Assembly (NCBI GenBank): GCA_038042195.1
Contig: JBBTET010000010.1
Coordinates: 1 to 64,000 of the forward strand
DNA: 64,000 bases
From: JACRIM01 sp038042195
GTDB taxonomy: Bacteria; Planctomycetota; Phycisphaerae; UBA1845; UTPLA1
Direction: 5' to 3'
The notes beneath the pieces were generated by a model. The model was not told the origin of the DNA. It ran no database searches and worked only from the letters and a program-made list of their open reading frames with translations. Position 1 is the stretch's first letter, and each line of letters opens with the position of its first letter. The translations under genes were made by a program, and so were the position numbers. Below, one piece after another: positions 17,770 through 26,612 of this stretch.

Positions 17770-18857
17770 TCGTCGGCATCCTCGGCGGCGGCCAACTCGG
17801 CCGCATGTTGGCTCTCGCCGGCTATCCCCTCGGCCTCCGCTTTCGCTTCCTCGACCCGAACCCCAGCGCCCCGGCAGGCCACGTCGGCGAACTCATCACC
17901 GGCAACTTTACCGATCCCGCAATCCTCGACCGCTTCGCCGACGGCCTCTCCGTCATCACATTTGAATTCGAAAACGTCCCCCTCCAAACAGCACAGCAAC
18001 TCAACGCCCGTGTTCCCGTCTTCCCACCGCCGCCGGCCCTCGATGCAGGCCAGGATCGCCTCGCCGAAAAACGCCTCTTCAAGCGTGTCGGCATCCCGCT
18101 TCCCCCGTGGCAGTCCGTGGAGTCGCACGCCAACCTCAAAAGTGCCGCCGCTGCTGTTGGCCTTCCCGCCGTGCTCAAGACCCGCCGACTCGGCTACGAC
18201 GGCAAGGGCCAATTCGTCCTCCGCGCCGAACATGACATCGACCGTGCCTGGGACACGCTCACCGGCGGTTCATTCGTACTGGAAAAGTTCGTCCCGTTCG
18301 ACCGCGAGCTGTCCATCATTGCCGTGCGAAATCGTCGCGGCGACACTCGCTTCTATCCGCTCGTCGAAAACCACCATCGCCTCGGTATACTTCGCTGGTC
18401 CCACGCCCCCGCTCCCAATCTCACCTCCGCCATACAGAAAAAAGCGGAACACCATGCAGCTGCTGTCCTCGACGCCCTGAACTACGTCGGTGTCCTCGCC
18501 ATAGAGTTCTTTGAAAAGGACGGTGACCTCTTCGCCAATGAAATGGCCCCCCGCGTCCATAACTCGGGCCACTGGACCATCGAAGGCGCGAGAACGAGCC
18601 AATTTGAAAACCACCTCCGCGCCATCCTCGACCAGCCCCTCGGCGACACAGACGCCCTCGGCCACTCCGCGATGCTCAACCTCATCGGCAACCTCCCCTC
18701 GACCGCCGAGTGTTGCGCCATCCCCGAGGCCCATCTCCATCTCTACGGAAAGTCCCCACGCCCCGAACGCAAGCTAGGCCACCTGACATTCCAATCAAGC
18801 GACCCATCGCGCGTGGAGCAACTGCTCCACGATTGGCGGACCGTGTTTCACGAATAA
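17766..18857 (+). CDS. purK: N5-carboxyaminoimidazole ribonucleotide synthase
   Basis: 363 codons. PurK uses ATP and bicarbonate to convert AIR to N5-CAIR, the substrate of PurE. The N-terminus IVGILGGGQLGRMLALAG is the family signature. ATP-grasp motifs follow: FPPPPALDAGQDRLAEKRLF, LKTRRLGYDGKGQF, FVLEKFVPFDRELSIIAVR and FFEKDGDLFANEMAPRVHNSGHWTIEG. It begins four bases inside purE. No further purine genes lie alongside. The next gene converges only 9 bp after its stop. Confidence 0.95.
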   Translation: MIVGILGGGQLGRMLALAGYPLGLRFRFLDPNPSAPAGHVGELITGNFTDPAILDRFADGLSVITFEFENVPLQTAQQLNARVPVFPPPPALDAGQDRLAEKRLFKRVGIPLPPWQSVESHANLKSAAAAVGLPAVLKTRRLGYDGKGQFVLRAEHDIDRAWDTLTGGSFVLEKFVPFDRELSIIAVRNRRGDTRFYPLVENHHRLGILRWSHAPAPNLTSAIQKKAEHHAAAVLDALNYVGVLAIEFFEKDGDLFANEMAPRVHNSGHWTIEGARTSQFENHLRAILDQPLGDTDALGHSAMLNLIGNLPSTAECCAIPEAHLHLYGKSPRPERKLGHLTFQSSDPSRVEQLLHDWRTVFHE

Positions 18858-18866
18858 TTTGTCGAC

Positions 18867-19751
18867 TTATAGATATGGCCTCGGCGGAATCGCCACTCCC
18901 GCCAATGCAAGCTGAATCAGCAAATCGGTGGTCGTCAACGACAGACCCACTGCCCCACGCAGGATTTCCCCCATCAGGATGAAGGGCGAAAACGCCGCCA
19001 CGATCACAGCCTTCGACACCGCCACAATCGTATGCACCATGACCTCGATGCACCGTGCCATCACCTGCACCATCAGATAGCCTAGCCCCGCGAACCCATA
19101 AACAAAAAACGGCGCGAAGACGAAAATAAGCTGCGAATTGTCAACCGACTTCCCCGCGCGCGACACGTAATCATTCACAATGGCCCGTCCTCCTCCCGGA
19201 TTCGGTGGTGGCGGCGTGGAGGAAATGTCGATCCCCGTGACCTGTTTGAACTGATCCGCGAAATCCGCCAACGCCTGTGTCAGATCAATGTCAAAATCGA
19301 CCCGTTGATTCTCCGCCCCTGGATCGGCCCCGGCGAACACAAGGTCCATGTGTCCGCGCAGCCGCGCCGTCGTCCGTTCGTCATAGGTCACGGCAATCGT
19401 CGAACCATCAGACCCTTTGGCCTTGCTCAACAGTCCGCCGTCAAAGTTGACGCTCGACTCGTTCCCCGCCGCGTCACGAATCACCGCCGCCTGCACGTCG
19501 CCGATGTTCCCATCCGGCCCATGCGTGCCATAGACATAGACGCTGTTCCCGTCTTCGAGGCGCAACGCCCCCAGCAGATCACTCGACGTATCCGTATTGA
19601 GCAGAAACCCCAGTGAATTGGTAACCACCCCGCCGCTGCCGATGTTCAGCGTAAACCCGTTGCAGCCTGGCGCGCCGATGGCCATCACGCCGCCAAGCAG
19701 CGCCGTAGTCAATTGTCCCGCGAGGGAATAAGGCAGCCGTGAAACTCGCAT
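18867..19751 (-). CDS. Hypothetical envelope protein with C-terminal membrane helices
   Basis: 294 codons. An N-terminal export signal ends in a weak lipobox (APGC). The middle part is beta-rich (GNSVYVYGTHGPDGNIGDVQ) and contains a Pro-rich linker (STPPPPNPGGG). The last 90 residues hold two to three hydrophobic stretches (LIFVFAPFFVYGFAGLGYLM, VIVAAFSPFILMGEIL). The family is unknown to me. It converges on purK and lies in the same direction as the next, larger envelope gene. Confidence 0.65.
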   Translation of the reverse strand: MRVSRLPYSLAGQLTTALLGGVMAIGAPGCNGFTLNIGSGGVVTNSLGFLLNTDTSSDLLGALRLEDGNSVYVYGTHGPDGNIGDVQAAVIRDAAGNESSVNFDGGLLSKAKGSDGSTIAVTYDERTTARLRGHMDLVFAGADPGAENQRVDFDIDLTQALADFADQFKQVTGIDISSTPPPPNPGGGRAIVNDYVSRAGKSVDNSQLIFVFAPFFVYGFAGLGYLMVQVMARCIEVMVHTIVAVSKAVIVAAFSPFILMGEILRGAVGLSLTTTDLLIQLALAGVAIPPRPYL

Positions 19752-19835
19752 GACGGTGCTCCAAGCTGGGCGAGGAGTTCACATCATGCGGAGTGTCTCG
19801 ACAAACGTCAACTCATTACGTCTTCCGACGATACG

Positions 19836-21788
19836 TTAATCGAGCGCCGGTTTCCGACTCACCGTGTCCTCTGATTCTTCTTCTTCCTCTGCCTCATGCT
19901 TCTTGACCGGCTTCTTCGAGCGGTTCGACTGAACCACTCGCGTCTCATGCTGCGACTGCCCCTTCTGAATCGCCATGTTCGCAAACGTGTTGATCATCGG
20001 CCCATACGTCCGCAGCGCATCATTCACGTTCGGCAACCCCGCCACCGAGACCCGCAGCGTCATCTCATTCGGCGACTGACCAAGCCCCGCCCATACCACC
20101 GTCTTCGACGCCATCTGCTTCGCCTGACCGGCCGCCATCGCCATCGCCGGATTCCCTTGAGCCGCCCCGGCCTCCATCACTCGGCCTGCGTGCGCCGCGA
20201 ACATGATGCTGCTATCGGCCGGCATGTTCTCGATCACCTTCCCCATCACTTCGTCGTTGAGTATGTTCTTCTGCCGCGTCCGAGCCTGCACACACGCCTT
20301 CATCGCCGGCCGCGTCGACGTCAGCACCACGCACCCATCCATCTCCGCGAGATACACCTTGCCGATCTTTGGAAGCGCATAGGCCGTCGCCTCTGTCTCG
20401 CCGATCTTGGTCGCCTCGGGTCGCACCGGTTCATGGCCCTCGACAATGCCGGGGATGGAAAGGAGTTGATCCCACAGTGCCTTCGATCGCGCCGGATCAT
20501 TCACCGACAATACGATGCCCCCGCTCGGAATGTGCCCGCCGTCGCCTTTGCTCTCACCCGGCACGACAAACGCGCACAGCTCCTGAATGTTCCCAAAAAA
20601 CTCCCGTCCAATGTCAAATCCCGTCACACCCTGCTTGCCATTCTGGTGCTTCTTTGCCGTATCGACTGCTGCGTTCACCAGCGCCGGGTTCAACCCCAGT
20701 CCGATGAACCCCGCCGCGTTCGCCGGCACCGATTCCAAACACTTCCGCGTCATCGGCGGCAGTCGCATCAGGTTGTACGCCATGCTCCGATGATCATCCG
20801 CCAGCCGCACCGCGAAGTGTGCCCCGAGCGTGCCCTCATGAATGCCCATGGAGAAGCTCGCCCAACGGAAGCTGTCCAGATCGGCCAGCCCGTTCGCAAT
20901 GTCGAACTCGCGCCGGTCGCGCTCGCCCATCTTTTCCTTGGCAATCTTCAGCACGCCCTGAATGTCGCAAAATGCAAACAGCGTCGCCCCGGTCCGCTGC
21001 TTCATGAGTTCCTGCAAATCATCCCGCGACGCCAGCGACGGCGCATCACCCGCCAGCCGCGAAACCACGCCCTCGACCATGTCGCGCCCGGTCCCGACGA
21101 TCAGCAGACACTCCGTCAAGACGCCGCACACCTTTCCGACCTCGGGCAACTCAGACCCAAACGTCGGCATGTCCGAAATCTTCTCAGCCGTCGGCGCGAA
21201 TTGAAACGCCGTCTCCAGCAGCCCCTTTAGCAGCGCCACGTCCCCATGATGAATCACCATCACGCCCGTCGGTGCCTTCCCGCCCTCCGGGTCGAAGCTC
21301 GTCAATGCGATGCCCGCCCCGCCAAACGCCCGCAGATACTCAAACACCGAGGGGCTAATTGCCACCTGCGACGGCACGTTGATCGGCCCCTTCGCCTCCG
21401 CGCTCGGCCGTTGCGCCAGAATGCCCTGCATGTCCTCCGTCGTCAGCCCCAGCATCCCGCACAGCTTCTCCAGAATCTCGCCCGGCCGACTAATATCCGC
21501 ATACACCACCGCGTCCGGCGGCATCAGCGTCGCAAAGTTCTGCGCCGCCAGATGATCGCGGCACCGGTCCGCCCCCGCCTTGGCCGACCGCTTCGCCTCA
21601 ACAGCCAAGTCCTGCCGTAGTGCAGACTGATACAGCTTCCGCGCTGCCGCGTAGTCCCGCGTCTCCCGTTCGAGGAAATACGCCTTGTACAACTCCGCCG
21701 CCGGCGTCTCCGCCCAAGCCGGCCCGGCAAGGCAAGACGCAACGATGCCAAGGATGAGAACGACTGCAATAGGGCGACGGGTAAACAT
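19836..21788 (-). CDS. Large exported protein of unknown function
   Basis: 650 codons from the ATG at 21788, which has GGAGG nine bases before it; the frame extends further upstream without support. A signal peptide ends at PAWA. A TPR-like helical hairpin (YAAARKLYQSALRQDLAVEA) comes first. Then there is a long alpha/beta region with repeated self-similar pieces (MPPDAVVYADISRPGEILEKL, VPANAAGFIGLGLNPALV, MPADSSIMFAAHAGRVMEAG), reminiscent of DUF3352-like periplasmic proteins. The C-terminus is charged (KKPVKKHEAEEEEESED). No catalytic motif is recognised. Confidence 0.75.
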   Translation of the reverse strand: MFTRRPIAVVLILGIVASCLAGPAWAETPAAELYKAYFLERETRDYAAARKLYQSALRQDLAVEAKRSAKAGADRCRDHLAAQNFATLMPPDAVVYADISRPGEILEKLCGMLGLTTEDMQGILAQRPSAEAKGPINVPSQVAISPSVFEYLRAFGGAGIALTSFDPEGGKAPTGVMVIHHGDVALLKGLLETAFQFAPTAEKISDMPTFGSELPEVGKVCGVLTECLLIVGTGRDMVEGVVSRLAGDAPSLASRDDLQELMKQRTGATLFAFCDIQGVLKIAKEKMGERDRREFDIANGLADLDSFRWASFSMGIHEGTLGAHFAVRLADDHRSMAYNLMRLPPMTRKCLESVPANAAGFIGLGLNPALVNAAVDTAKKHQNGKQGVTGFDIGREFFGNIQELCAFVVPGESKGDGGHIPSGGIVLSVNDPARSKALWDQLLSIPGIVEGHEPVRPEATKIGETEATAYALPKIGKVYLAEMDGCVVLTSTRPAMKACVQARTRQKNILNDEVMGKVIENMPADSSIMFAAHAGRVMEAGAAQGNPAMAMAAGQAKQMASKTVVWAGLGQSPNEMTLRVSVAGLPNVNDALRTYGPMINTFANMAIQKGQSQHETRVVQSNRSKKPVKKHEAEEEEESEDTVSRKPALD

Positions 21789-22268
21789 GAACAATCCTCC
21801 AGAAATGACCGATCGGGCCGTCATTGGCACGAACGCCATCGACAGACCCCGACCGTGGACAGTTTCCTACTCCCAAGTGGTATTAACGATAGCCCCAGGA
21901 TTATTTCTCGCCCGACTATTGCACCTCTGGAGAGCCTCAAAACCCGCTTGATCGTCGCTGGATGCCTTTCCAGAGGGTGCATCACACCCAGATCATTTCG
22001 AGGGTTGGATCCGGCACTCTTAATGAGGTTCAAGTATCCGTGGTAGTGAGATCATGCGATGGTTGACAGCTGCTCAGCCCAGATCAAAACCTGGGGCATC
22101 TGGCGGCCTACAGCATAGAGCTACAGTCGAACCTAGACCACAGGCGTATCCCAATTCAAATCGTTTGACGGACATGGGCTGGATTGAGACAGAGTACCTC
22201 TTAATACCCGGTGCCCGCAGTGCTTGTTGACGATCTCGTCCCTGATCGGAAAGCAGGTTGCCCGAAAA
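21789..22268. other. Intergenic region with no gene recognised
   Basis: About 480 bases between the divergent envelope gene and the ArsR-type regulator. Open frames are short and lack start signals. No palindromic repeat family, tRNA or transposase remnant was seen. The regulatory sites of interest begin at 22269. Confidence 0.4.
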
Positions 22269-22327
22269 TATATTAAACCAAGTAGTTGACATTTCCCATG
22301 GCCGCCATTATATTAAACCACATGGTT
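22269..22327. promoter_or_regulatory. Paired putative ArsR-type operators
   Basis: The 12-mer TATATTAAACCA occurs twice exactly (22269-22280 and 22309-22320), 40 bp or about four helical turns apart. Each is followed by a matching half, giving dyads AACCA-AG-TAGTT and AACCA-CA-TGGTT. The second, perfect dyad covers the start codon at 22322. Binding by the regulator encoded just downstream is an inference. Confidence 0.5.
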
Positions 22328-22684
22328 ATAGATCGATCTCCAAAGCTGGACCGAGTCTTTCACGCGCTGGCCCACCCTGCGCGTCGGGCGATCCTTCGAC
22401 GACTTTCCGACCATGAACAAAACCTGACGGAACTTGCGGCCCCGTTGCGGATGTCGTTTCCGGCGGCGTCCAAGCATGTGCGGGTGCTGGAGCGGGCACG
22501 GCTCGTGCGGAGGCGCGTCGTCGGGCGCATGCACATCTGCCGGATTGAAGCCGAACCGCTGGGGCAGGCCAACGACTGGTTGGAGAATTATCGGCAGATT
22601 TGGGAAGGCAATTTCCAGCGGCTCGACGCCCTGCTTGAAGAGTTGAAGACCAGAGAAACAAAAACCGAACACGCCAAGCGATAG
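22322..22684 (+). CDS. ArsR/SmtB-family transcriptional repressor
   Basis: 120 codons from the ATG at 22322 (MVIDRSPKLDRVFHALAHPA). A winged helix-turn-helix covers ALAHPARRAILRRLSDHEQ, with the recognition helix in FPAASKHVRVLERARLV. No metal-binding cysteine motif is present, which fits the ArsR subgroup paired with AHSA1/SRPBCC proteins. An in-frame ATG at 22298 and a TTG at 22286 are alternative starts; none has a good ribosome binding site. The chosen start matches the usual family N-terminus. The AHSA1 gene follows after 12 bp. Confidence 0.88.
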   Translation: MVIDRSPKLDRVFHALAHPARRAILRRLSDHEQNLTELAAPLRMSFPAASKHVRVLERARLVRRRVVGRMHICRIEAEPLGQANDWLENYRQIWEGNFQRLDALLEELKTRETKTEHAKR

Positions 22685-22696
22685 AGGTACGTTGCC

Positions 22697-23191
22697 ATGA
22701 AGAACACCTTGAAAGTAACCACGCCGACCGATCGCGAGATCGTGATGACCCGCGACTTCGATGCACCGCGTCACATGGTCTGGGAGGCGATGGTCAAGCC
22801 GGACCTAATCAAGCGCTGGCTGTTCTTGCCGCCGGGCTGGGAGATGACCACCTGTGACGAGGATGTACGAGTGGGAGGGTCGTATCGTTGGGCATGGGCC
22901 GGACTGGATGGAAAAACCGCGATGGTGATGCACGGTGTGTATCGTGAGGTCGTTCCACCGGAGCGGATCGCTCGAACCGAGATATTTGAGATGGGTTGCG
23001 TTCCTCAAGAGGGTGAGCAACTGGTGACAATCGTGTTCACTGAGCAGGCCGGAAAGACGACGCTCACGCTGACGGCGCTATATCCGTCGAAGGAGGCCCG
23101 CGATGGGATGATCGCGTCCGGCATGGAGCGCGGCGTGAGCGCGGGGTATGACAAGATGGAAGCGATGTTAGCAATGTCGGTGAATAAGTAA
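22697..23191 (+). CDS. SRPBCC / AHSA1-domain protein
   Basis: 164 codons with AGAGG before the ATG. The Activator-of-Hsp90-homologue fold is seen from REIVMTRDFDAPRHMVWEAM, the first strand and helix of the START-like pocket, through IKRWLFLPPGWEMTTCDEDVR, GGSYRWAWAGLDG and the closing helix. Proteins of this class bind small hydrophobic ligands, and with an ArsR-type partner they form a common two-gene cassette. Ligand unknown. It is likely co-transcribed with the repressor and possibly with the next gene. Confidence 0.88.
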   Translation: MKNTLKVTTPTDREIVMTRDFDAPRHMVWEAMVKPDLIKRWLFLPPGWEMTTCDEDVRVGGSYRWAWAGLDGKTAMVMHGVYREVVPPERIARTEIFEMGCVPQEGEQLVTIVFTEQAGKTTLTLTALYPSKEARDGMIASGMERGVSAGYDKMEAMLAMSVNK

Positions 23192-23258
23192 GGCCTTTGG
23201 TAACTCGTAGACCAAAGAACACACCGGGACTACATCCCTTCGGCGAGGGAGAACATGT

Positions 23259-24035
23259 ATGCCAACCGTTAGAAGAAGTGGCCGTGGCGTGTCAGCGGGA
23301 CAAAAACAGGAGAAGGGATCGCAACACAGTCGAAACATGGGTGCCGAAGAAGTCGTCGCATCGCTGAGACGACTCGCCAATAAGAAAACTCTCGGCGGCA
23401 TGGCCCGGTATGGCATTCCGTCGGACAAGGCGTTGGGAGTGCCGGTTGGTAAGATCCGTGATCTCGGCAAGCGGCTTGGGCGAAATCACGAGCTGGCCGC
23501 CGCGCTTTGGGAGACCGACATTTACGAGGCCCGAATGCTTTGCGCATTCCTCGACGAGCCGGCACTCGTTACCCCGGCGCAGATGGATCACTGGTGCGAG
23601 GATTTCGATAGCTGGGCCATCTGTGATACCGTGTGCTTTCACCTGTTCGACCGCACGCCGCATGCCTTCGGCAAAGTGAAGCAGTGGACACGCCGACGGG
23701 AAGAGTTCGTCAAGCGTGGTGCATTTGCGCTGTTGGCGTGCCTTGCATTGCACGACAAGGTCACGGACGACGAGCCATTTGCCAAGTGCCTGCCGCTTAT
23801 CGAAAGGGCCGCCACCGATGAGCGTAACTTCGTCAAGAAGGGTGTGAGTTGGGCGTTACGCGGGGTTGGTAGGCGCAGCCCCGGATTACACGCTGCTACG
23901 GCGGCAATGGCGGAGCGCCTGGCGGAATCCACCAATGCCGTATCGCGCTGGGTAGGGAAGGATGTGCTTCGAGACATCACGAGGCCGGCGGTGATTCGGC
24001 GGTTCGCGGCGAAGCGCCGCGTAGCGAAGGGATGA
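23259..24035 (+). CDS. DNA alkylation repair protein (AlkC/AlkD HEAT-like)
   Basis: 258 codons, with GGGAGAA before the ATG. The HEAT-like helical repeats of the AlkD family are visible: NMGAEEVVASLRRLANKKT, YGVPSDKALGVPVG-type start (here YGIPSDKALGVPVGKIRDLG), WETDIYEARMLCAFLDEP, the DSWAICD segment that carries the catalytic-site Trp and Asp, and RREEFVKRGAFALLACL. These enzymes remove alkylated bases without base flipping. The N-terminal 25 residues are Gln/Arg-rich and could be bypassed by a start at MGAEEVV. It lies 67 bp behind the AHSA1 gene in the same direction. Confidence 0.88.
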   Translation: MPTVRRSGRGVSAGQKQEKGSQHSRNMGAEEVVASLRRLANKKTLGGMARYGIPSDKALGVPVGKIRDLGKRLGRNHELAAALWETDIYEARMLCAFLDEPALVTPAQMDHWCEDFDSWAICDTVCFHLFDRTPHAFGKVKQWTRRREEFVKRGAFALLACLALHDKVTDDEPFAKCLPLIERAATDERNFVKKGVSWALRGVGRRSPGLHAATAAMAERLAESTNAVSRWVGKDVLRDITRPAVIRRFAAKRRVAKG

Positions 24036-24136
24036 CATCGCATGCCGGCAGGATTCGTCGCTATTGGTCCGCATAGCGGCCCCTACCTGCTGTGCCACCG
24101 TTACTCGATGGTATCAACACCAAGATACAGGACGGT

Positions 24137-25264
24137 TTATTCGTCCTCATCTTCATCAGCGTCGCTCTTCTTCGCGGGCTTCTTGGTTTCCTTCTTCGGC
24201 TCAGCCTTCTTCACTTCCTTGGCGTGCTTGGCGGCGGCTTCCTTTTGCTTGGCGCGGTCGGCCTCGTTCATGAGCAGGGTGGTCTGCTTGACCTTGACCT
24301 CGATCTTCATGCCAGGCGGCGGGCTGTGCTGGGCACCATCTTCTTCTTCGTCACCGTCTTTGGCGTCGGAGGCCTTCGCCTTGGTCTCGATCTTGGTTTC
24401 GTTGTTGGCGATGCTCTTGGTCACCATGCCGCGCTCGATGTCGAACGTCGTGGTTCCCGATGACGTTCCCTTCACGTCGGCATTTCCCAGGGGGCCGACG
24501 TCATCGGCCGGCTTGCCACTGGTGTCCTTCTCCATGGTGGACTTGAACGAAATGACGGCGACCTTACGGCCGGCCTCCTCGGTGATCTTGTCGAGCTTGT
24601 ATTCATAGCGTGAGACGACTTTGCCGATCTGAGGGAGCAGGTCGCGCTGAGTCTTTTTCCAAGTATCGCCAACGTTCACTTCTTTGTTCGGATACATGAG
24701 ATACATGGACTCGCCATAGTTGACGCGGCCGCGATCATCCGTGAGTTCGCGCTGAAGTTGCTGGCTGAAGGGGTTGCCTGGGGCGTCTTCCATCGCCTTG
24801 TCGAGGATGGCCTTCATGCCGCTGCACGATGTGGCGGTGTTGTCTTTGTCGATCTCGACGTTGAACTTGCCGCCGATCATGGCGTTAAGCGGTCCTGCGA
24901 TGAGTTCTGATTCATCTTCGGCACCTGGAGCATCGGAGTCGTAGGCGGCCTCCATCATGGGGCTGTCGACCTTTTGCATGGTGCGGTCGAAGGTCCAGGA
25001 CATCTTCGCCCCATCACTGGAGCCGGAATCCGTCTTGCGCAGAAGGCCATAGATGCGATGGATCGCGATCTCCATCGGCTCGCCCATCATGGGGTTATGG
25101 ATCAACTGGACGATCTCGGCGGACTGCTCAACGTAAACGGTTTCGCCGACCTTATGCTTGGGCTTGAGCATGACGCTCTCGGCGGAAACGTCGGCGGTAG
25201 CAGTGAAGAAAGCTGCCGCGACGGCAAGGACGGACGCTTGTTTGATCATCGTGTTCGTACGCAT
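24137..25264 (-). CDS. Exported hypothetical protein with a Lys/Glu-rich tail
   Basis: 375 codons from the ATG at 25264, with CGGAG just upstream. The longer frame upstream is unsupported. A signal peptide ends near DVSA. The mature protein is beta-rich (KPKHKVGETVYVEQSAEIVQ, YLMYPNKEVNVGDTWKKTQR), a pattern of planctomycete secreted proteins that I cannot name with certainty. The last 55 residues alternate Lys, Ala and Glu and end in DADEDEDE. It converges on the alkylation-repair gene, and its promoter region is shared with the divergent methyltransferase. Confidence 0.75.
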   Translation of the reverse strand: MRTNTMIKQASVLAVAAAFFTATADVSAESVMLKPKHKVGETVYVEQSAEIVQLIHNPMMGEPMEIAIHRIYGLLRKTDSGSSDGAKMSWTFDRTMQKVDSPMMEAAYDSDAPGAEDESELIAGPLNAMIGGKFNVEIDKDNTATSCSGMKAILDKAMEDAPGNPFSQQLQRELTDDRGRVNYGESMYLMYPNKEVNVGDTWKKTQRDLLPQIGKVVSRYEYKLDKITEEAGRKVAVISFKSTMEKDTSGKPADDVGPLGNADVKGTSSGTTTFDIERGMVTKSIANNETKIETKAKASDAKDGDEEEDGAQHSPPPGMKIEVKVKQTTLLMNEADRAKQKEAAAKHAKEVKKAEPKKETKKPAKKSDADEDEDE

Positions 25265-25504
25265 GGATGGCTCCGTTTGAGTGTGGCTTTTGTTACGCGA
25301 GGATCTCTGCCGCCGGCCCTCCCGCCGACGAATTCGGAATGGTAGGCGATGAGCGGGGAATGTCCACCGCGAACCGGATGTACGCAGGCTATTAGAGGGC
25401 TTAAACGTGTTGGCCCTTCGTGTTTCACGCAGAGGCTTCGACGGGCCTATACTCGGCGGTTTGTGGTGGCTATCACTCTCCCTAAAACCTGAAAGGAGCA
25501 TTGG

Positions 25505-26209
25505 ATGCGAGTCGTATCATCATTCCGGCGAGTCTTGTTAGCTTGCGTGATTCTGGGCCTGGGCGGGCTGGCGGCCTGTCAACGGCCGGAGGGCAGTGTC
25601 CGGCCGGGGGTGAATGCGGAATATCAGAATGCGGATGTCAAGAAGTGGTCTGAACGGTTTGAGTCGGAGAGTCGGGAAATCTTCCGTGAGCGGCTTCAGA
25701 TCATGGAGTTGACGGGCATTTCACCGGGCATGTCCGTGGCGGACATCGGGGCGGGGACAGGGTTTTTCTCGGAGATGTTCGCCCATCAGGTGGGGGGCGA
25801 AGGCCGCGTCTATGCAGTGGATATCGTAGACACTTTTCTCGCTCGCATCGCGGAGCGGTCGAAGCAGTCAGGATTGAACAATGTCACCGTGGTCAAGGGG
25901 ACCGAGAAGGACACCACGTTGTCAAAGGAGTGCATCGACGTGGCATTCGTCTGTGACACGTATCACCATTTTGAATTTCCGCAGAGTTCGATGGCTTCGA
26001 TTCATCGCGCGTTGCGTCCCGGCGGCAGCCTCGTCGTGGTAGACTTCGAGCGTATTCTGGGAACAAGCTCATTGTGGGTCTTGGGTCATGTGCGCGCCGG
26101 TCGAGTAGTCGTCATCCGCGAAATTGAATCGGCTGGATTCCAATTCGTCGAGTACGTCCCAACGCCGTTTCTGAAAGAGAACTACATGTTGCGGTTCCGA
26201 AAGAAATAA
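25505..26209 (+). CDS. SAM-dependent methyltransferase with lipoprotein signal peptide
   Basis: 234 codons, AAGGAG before the ATG. The first 25 residues form a signal peptide with lipobox LAAC. A normal class I methyltransferase domain follows: motif I VADIGAGTGFFSEMFA, motif II VYAVDIVDTF, motif IV VAFVCDTYHHFEF and post-motif RALRPGGSLVVVDFER. SAM is a cytoplasmic cofactor, so a lipid-anchored exported copy is puzzling; similar signal-bearing members are known in several Gram-negative groups. A later start at MELTGISPG would remove part of the domain, so the signal peptide is probably real. Confidence 0.82.
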   Translation: MRVVSSFRRVLLACVILGLGGLAACQRPEGSVRPGVNAEYQNADVKKWSERFESESREIFRERLQIMELTGISPGMSVADIGAGTGFFSEMFAHQVGGEGRVYAVDIVDTFLARIAERSKQSGLNNVTVVKGTEKDTTLSKECIDVAFVCDTYHHFEFPQSSMASIHRALRPGGSLVVVDFERILGTSSLWVLGHVRAGRVVVIREIESAGFQFVEYVPTPFLKENYMLRFRKK

Positions 26210-26228
26210 TCAGTGGGCGCGGCCTGCG

Positions 26229-26516
26229 TCAGAAGGAGTTCTTCTCGCTCGACCCCAGATAACTCGATCGCGCTGCGGCGTACTCTTCAGGCGTCATCGA
26301 CAGCCCAATGGTCTCCTCAGATTGGGCGGCATCGTGCTCGAGCCTCGTTTGCCCGAATATTTTTTTGAGTATCGGGATGCACCAGCCACAGCCGGTTCCC
26401 GCGCCGAGGCACTGCGACATCTGGCTGGGCCGCTGGAGTTTCTCTCGCCTTGCGTAGCTGAGCAGCTTTCGCAGTGGGACGTGGTAACAGTAGCAGATTT
26501 TGTCGTCGAGGTTCAT
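26229..26516 (-). CDS. Small BFD-like [2Fe-2S] protein
   Basis: 95 codons from the ATG at 26516. The N-terminal 60 residues match the bacterioferritin-associated-ferredoxin domain: ICYCYHVPLRKLLSYARRE, then GAGTGCGWCIPILKKIF. The four cysteines, in CxC and CxxC pairs, coordinate the cluster. Bfd moves electrons to bacterioferritin to release iron. Here the gene stands alone, with a C-terminal extension of about 30 residues, and no bacterioferritin lies nearby. A TACAAT box (26538-26533, minus) may be its -10. It is divergent from nadD. Confidence 0.85.
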   Translation of the reverse strand: MNLDDKICYCYHVPLRKLLSYARREKLQRPSQMSQCLGAGTGCGWCIPILKKIFGQTRLEHDAAQSEETIGLSMTPEEYAAARSSYLGSSEKNSF

Positions 26517-26597
26517 GGTGCGGACCCTTTGTATTGTAGTGCGATTCGAGGTTCGGCGTGATTGGGATAAGATGGACGCACGAATTTTCCCTTTGCG

Positions 26598-26603
26598 TAT
26601 AAT
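26598..26603 (+). promoter_or_regulatory. Consensus -10 box of nadD, suggesting a leaderless transcript
   Basis: TATAAT at 26598-26603 is a perfect -10. Transcription would begin about six or seven bases on, at 26609-26610, only three or so bases before the nadD ATG at 26613. No ribosome binding site is present. A clear -35 was not found. Confidence 0.5.
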
Positions 26604-26612
26604 GAGACATCC

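Noticed and set aside
19896..21230. A 444-codon open frame on the plus strand
   Set aside because: It lies entirely over the better-supported exported protein on the minus strand. Its translation is rich in Arg, His and Pro with no domain, as expected from the complement of GC-rich coding sequence.
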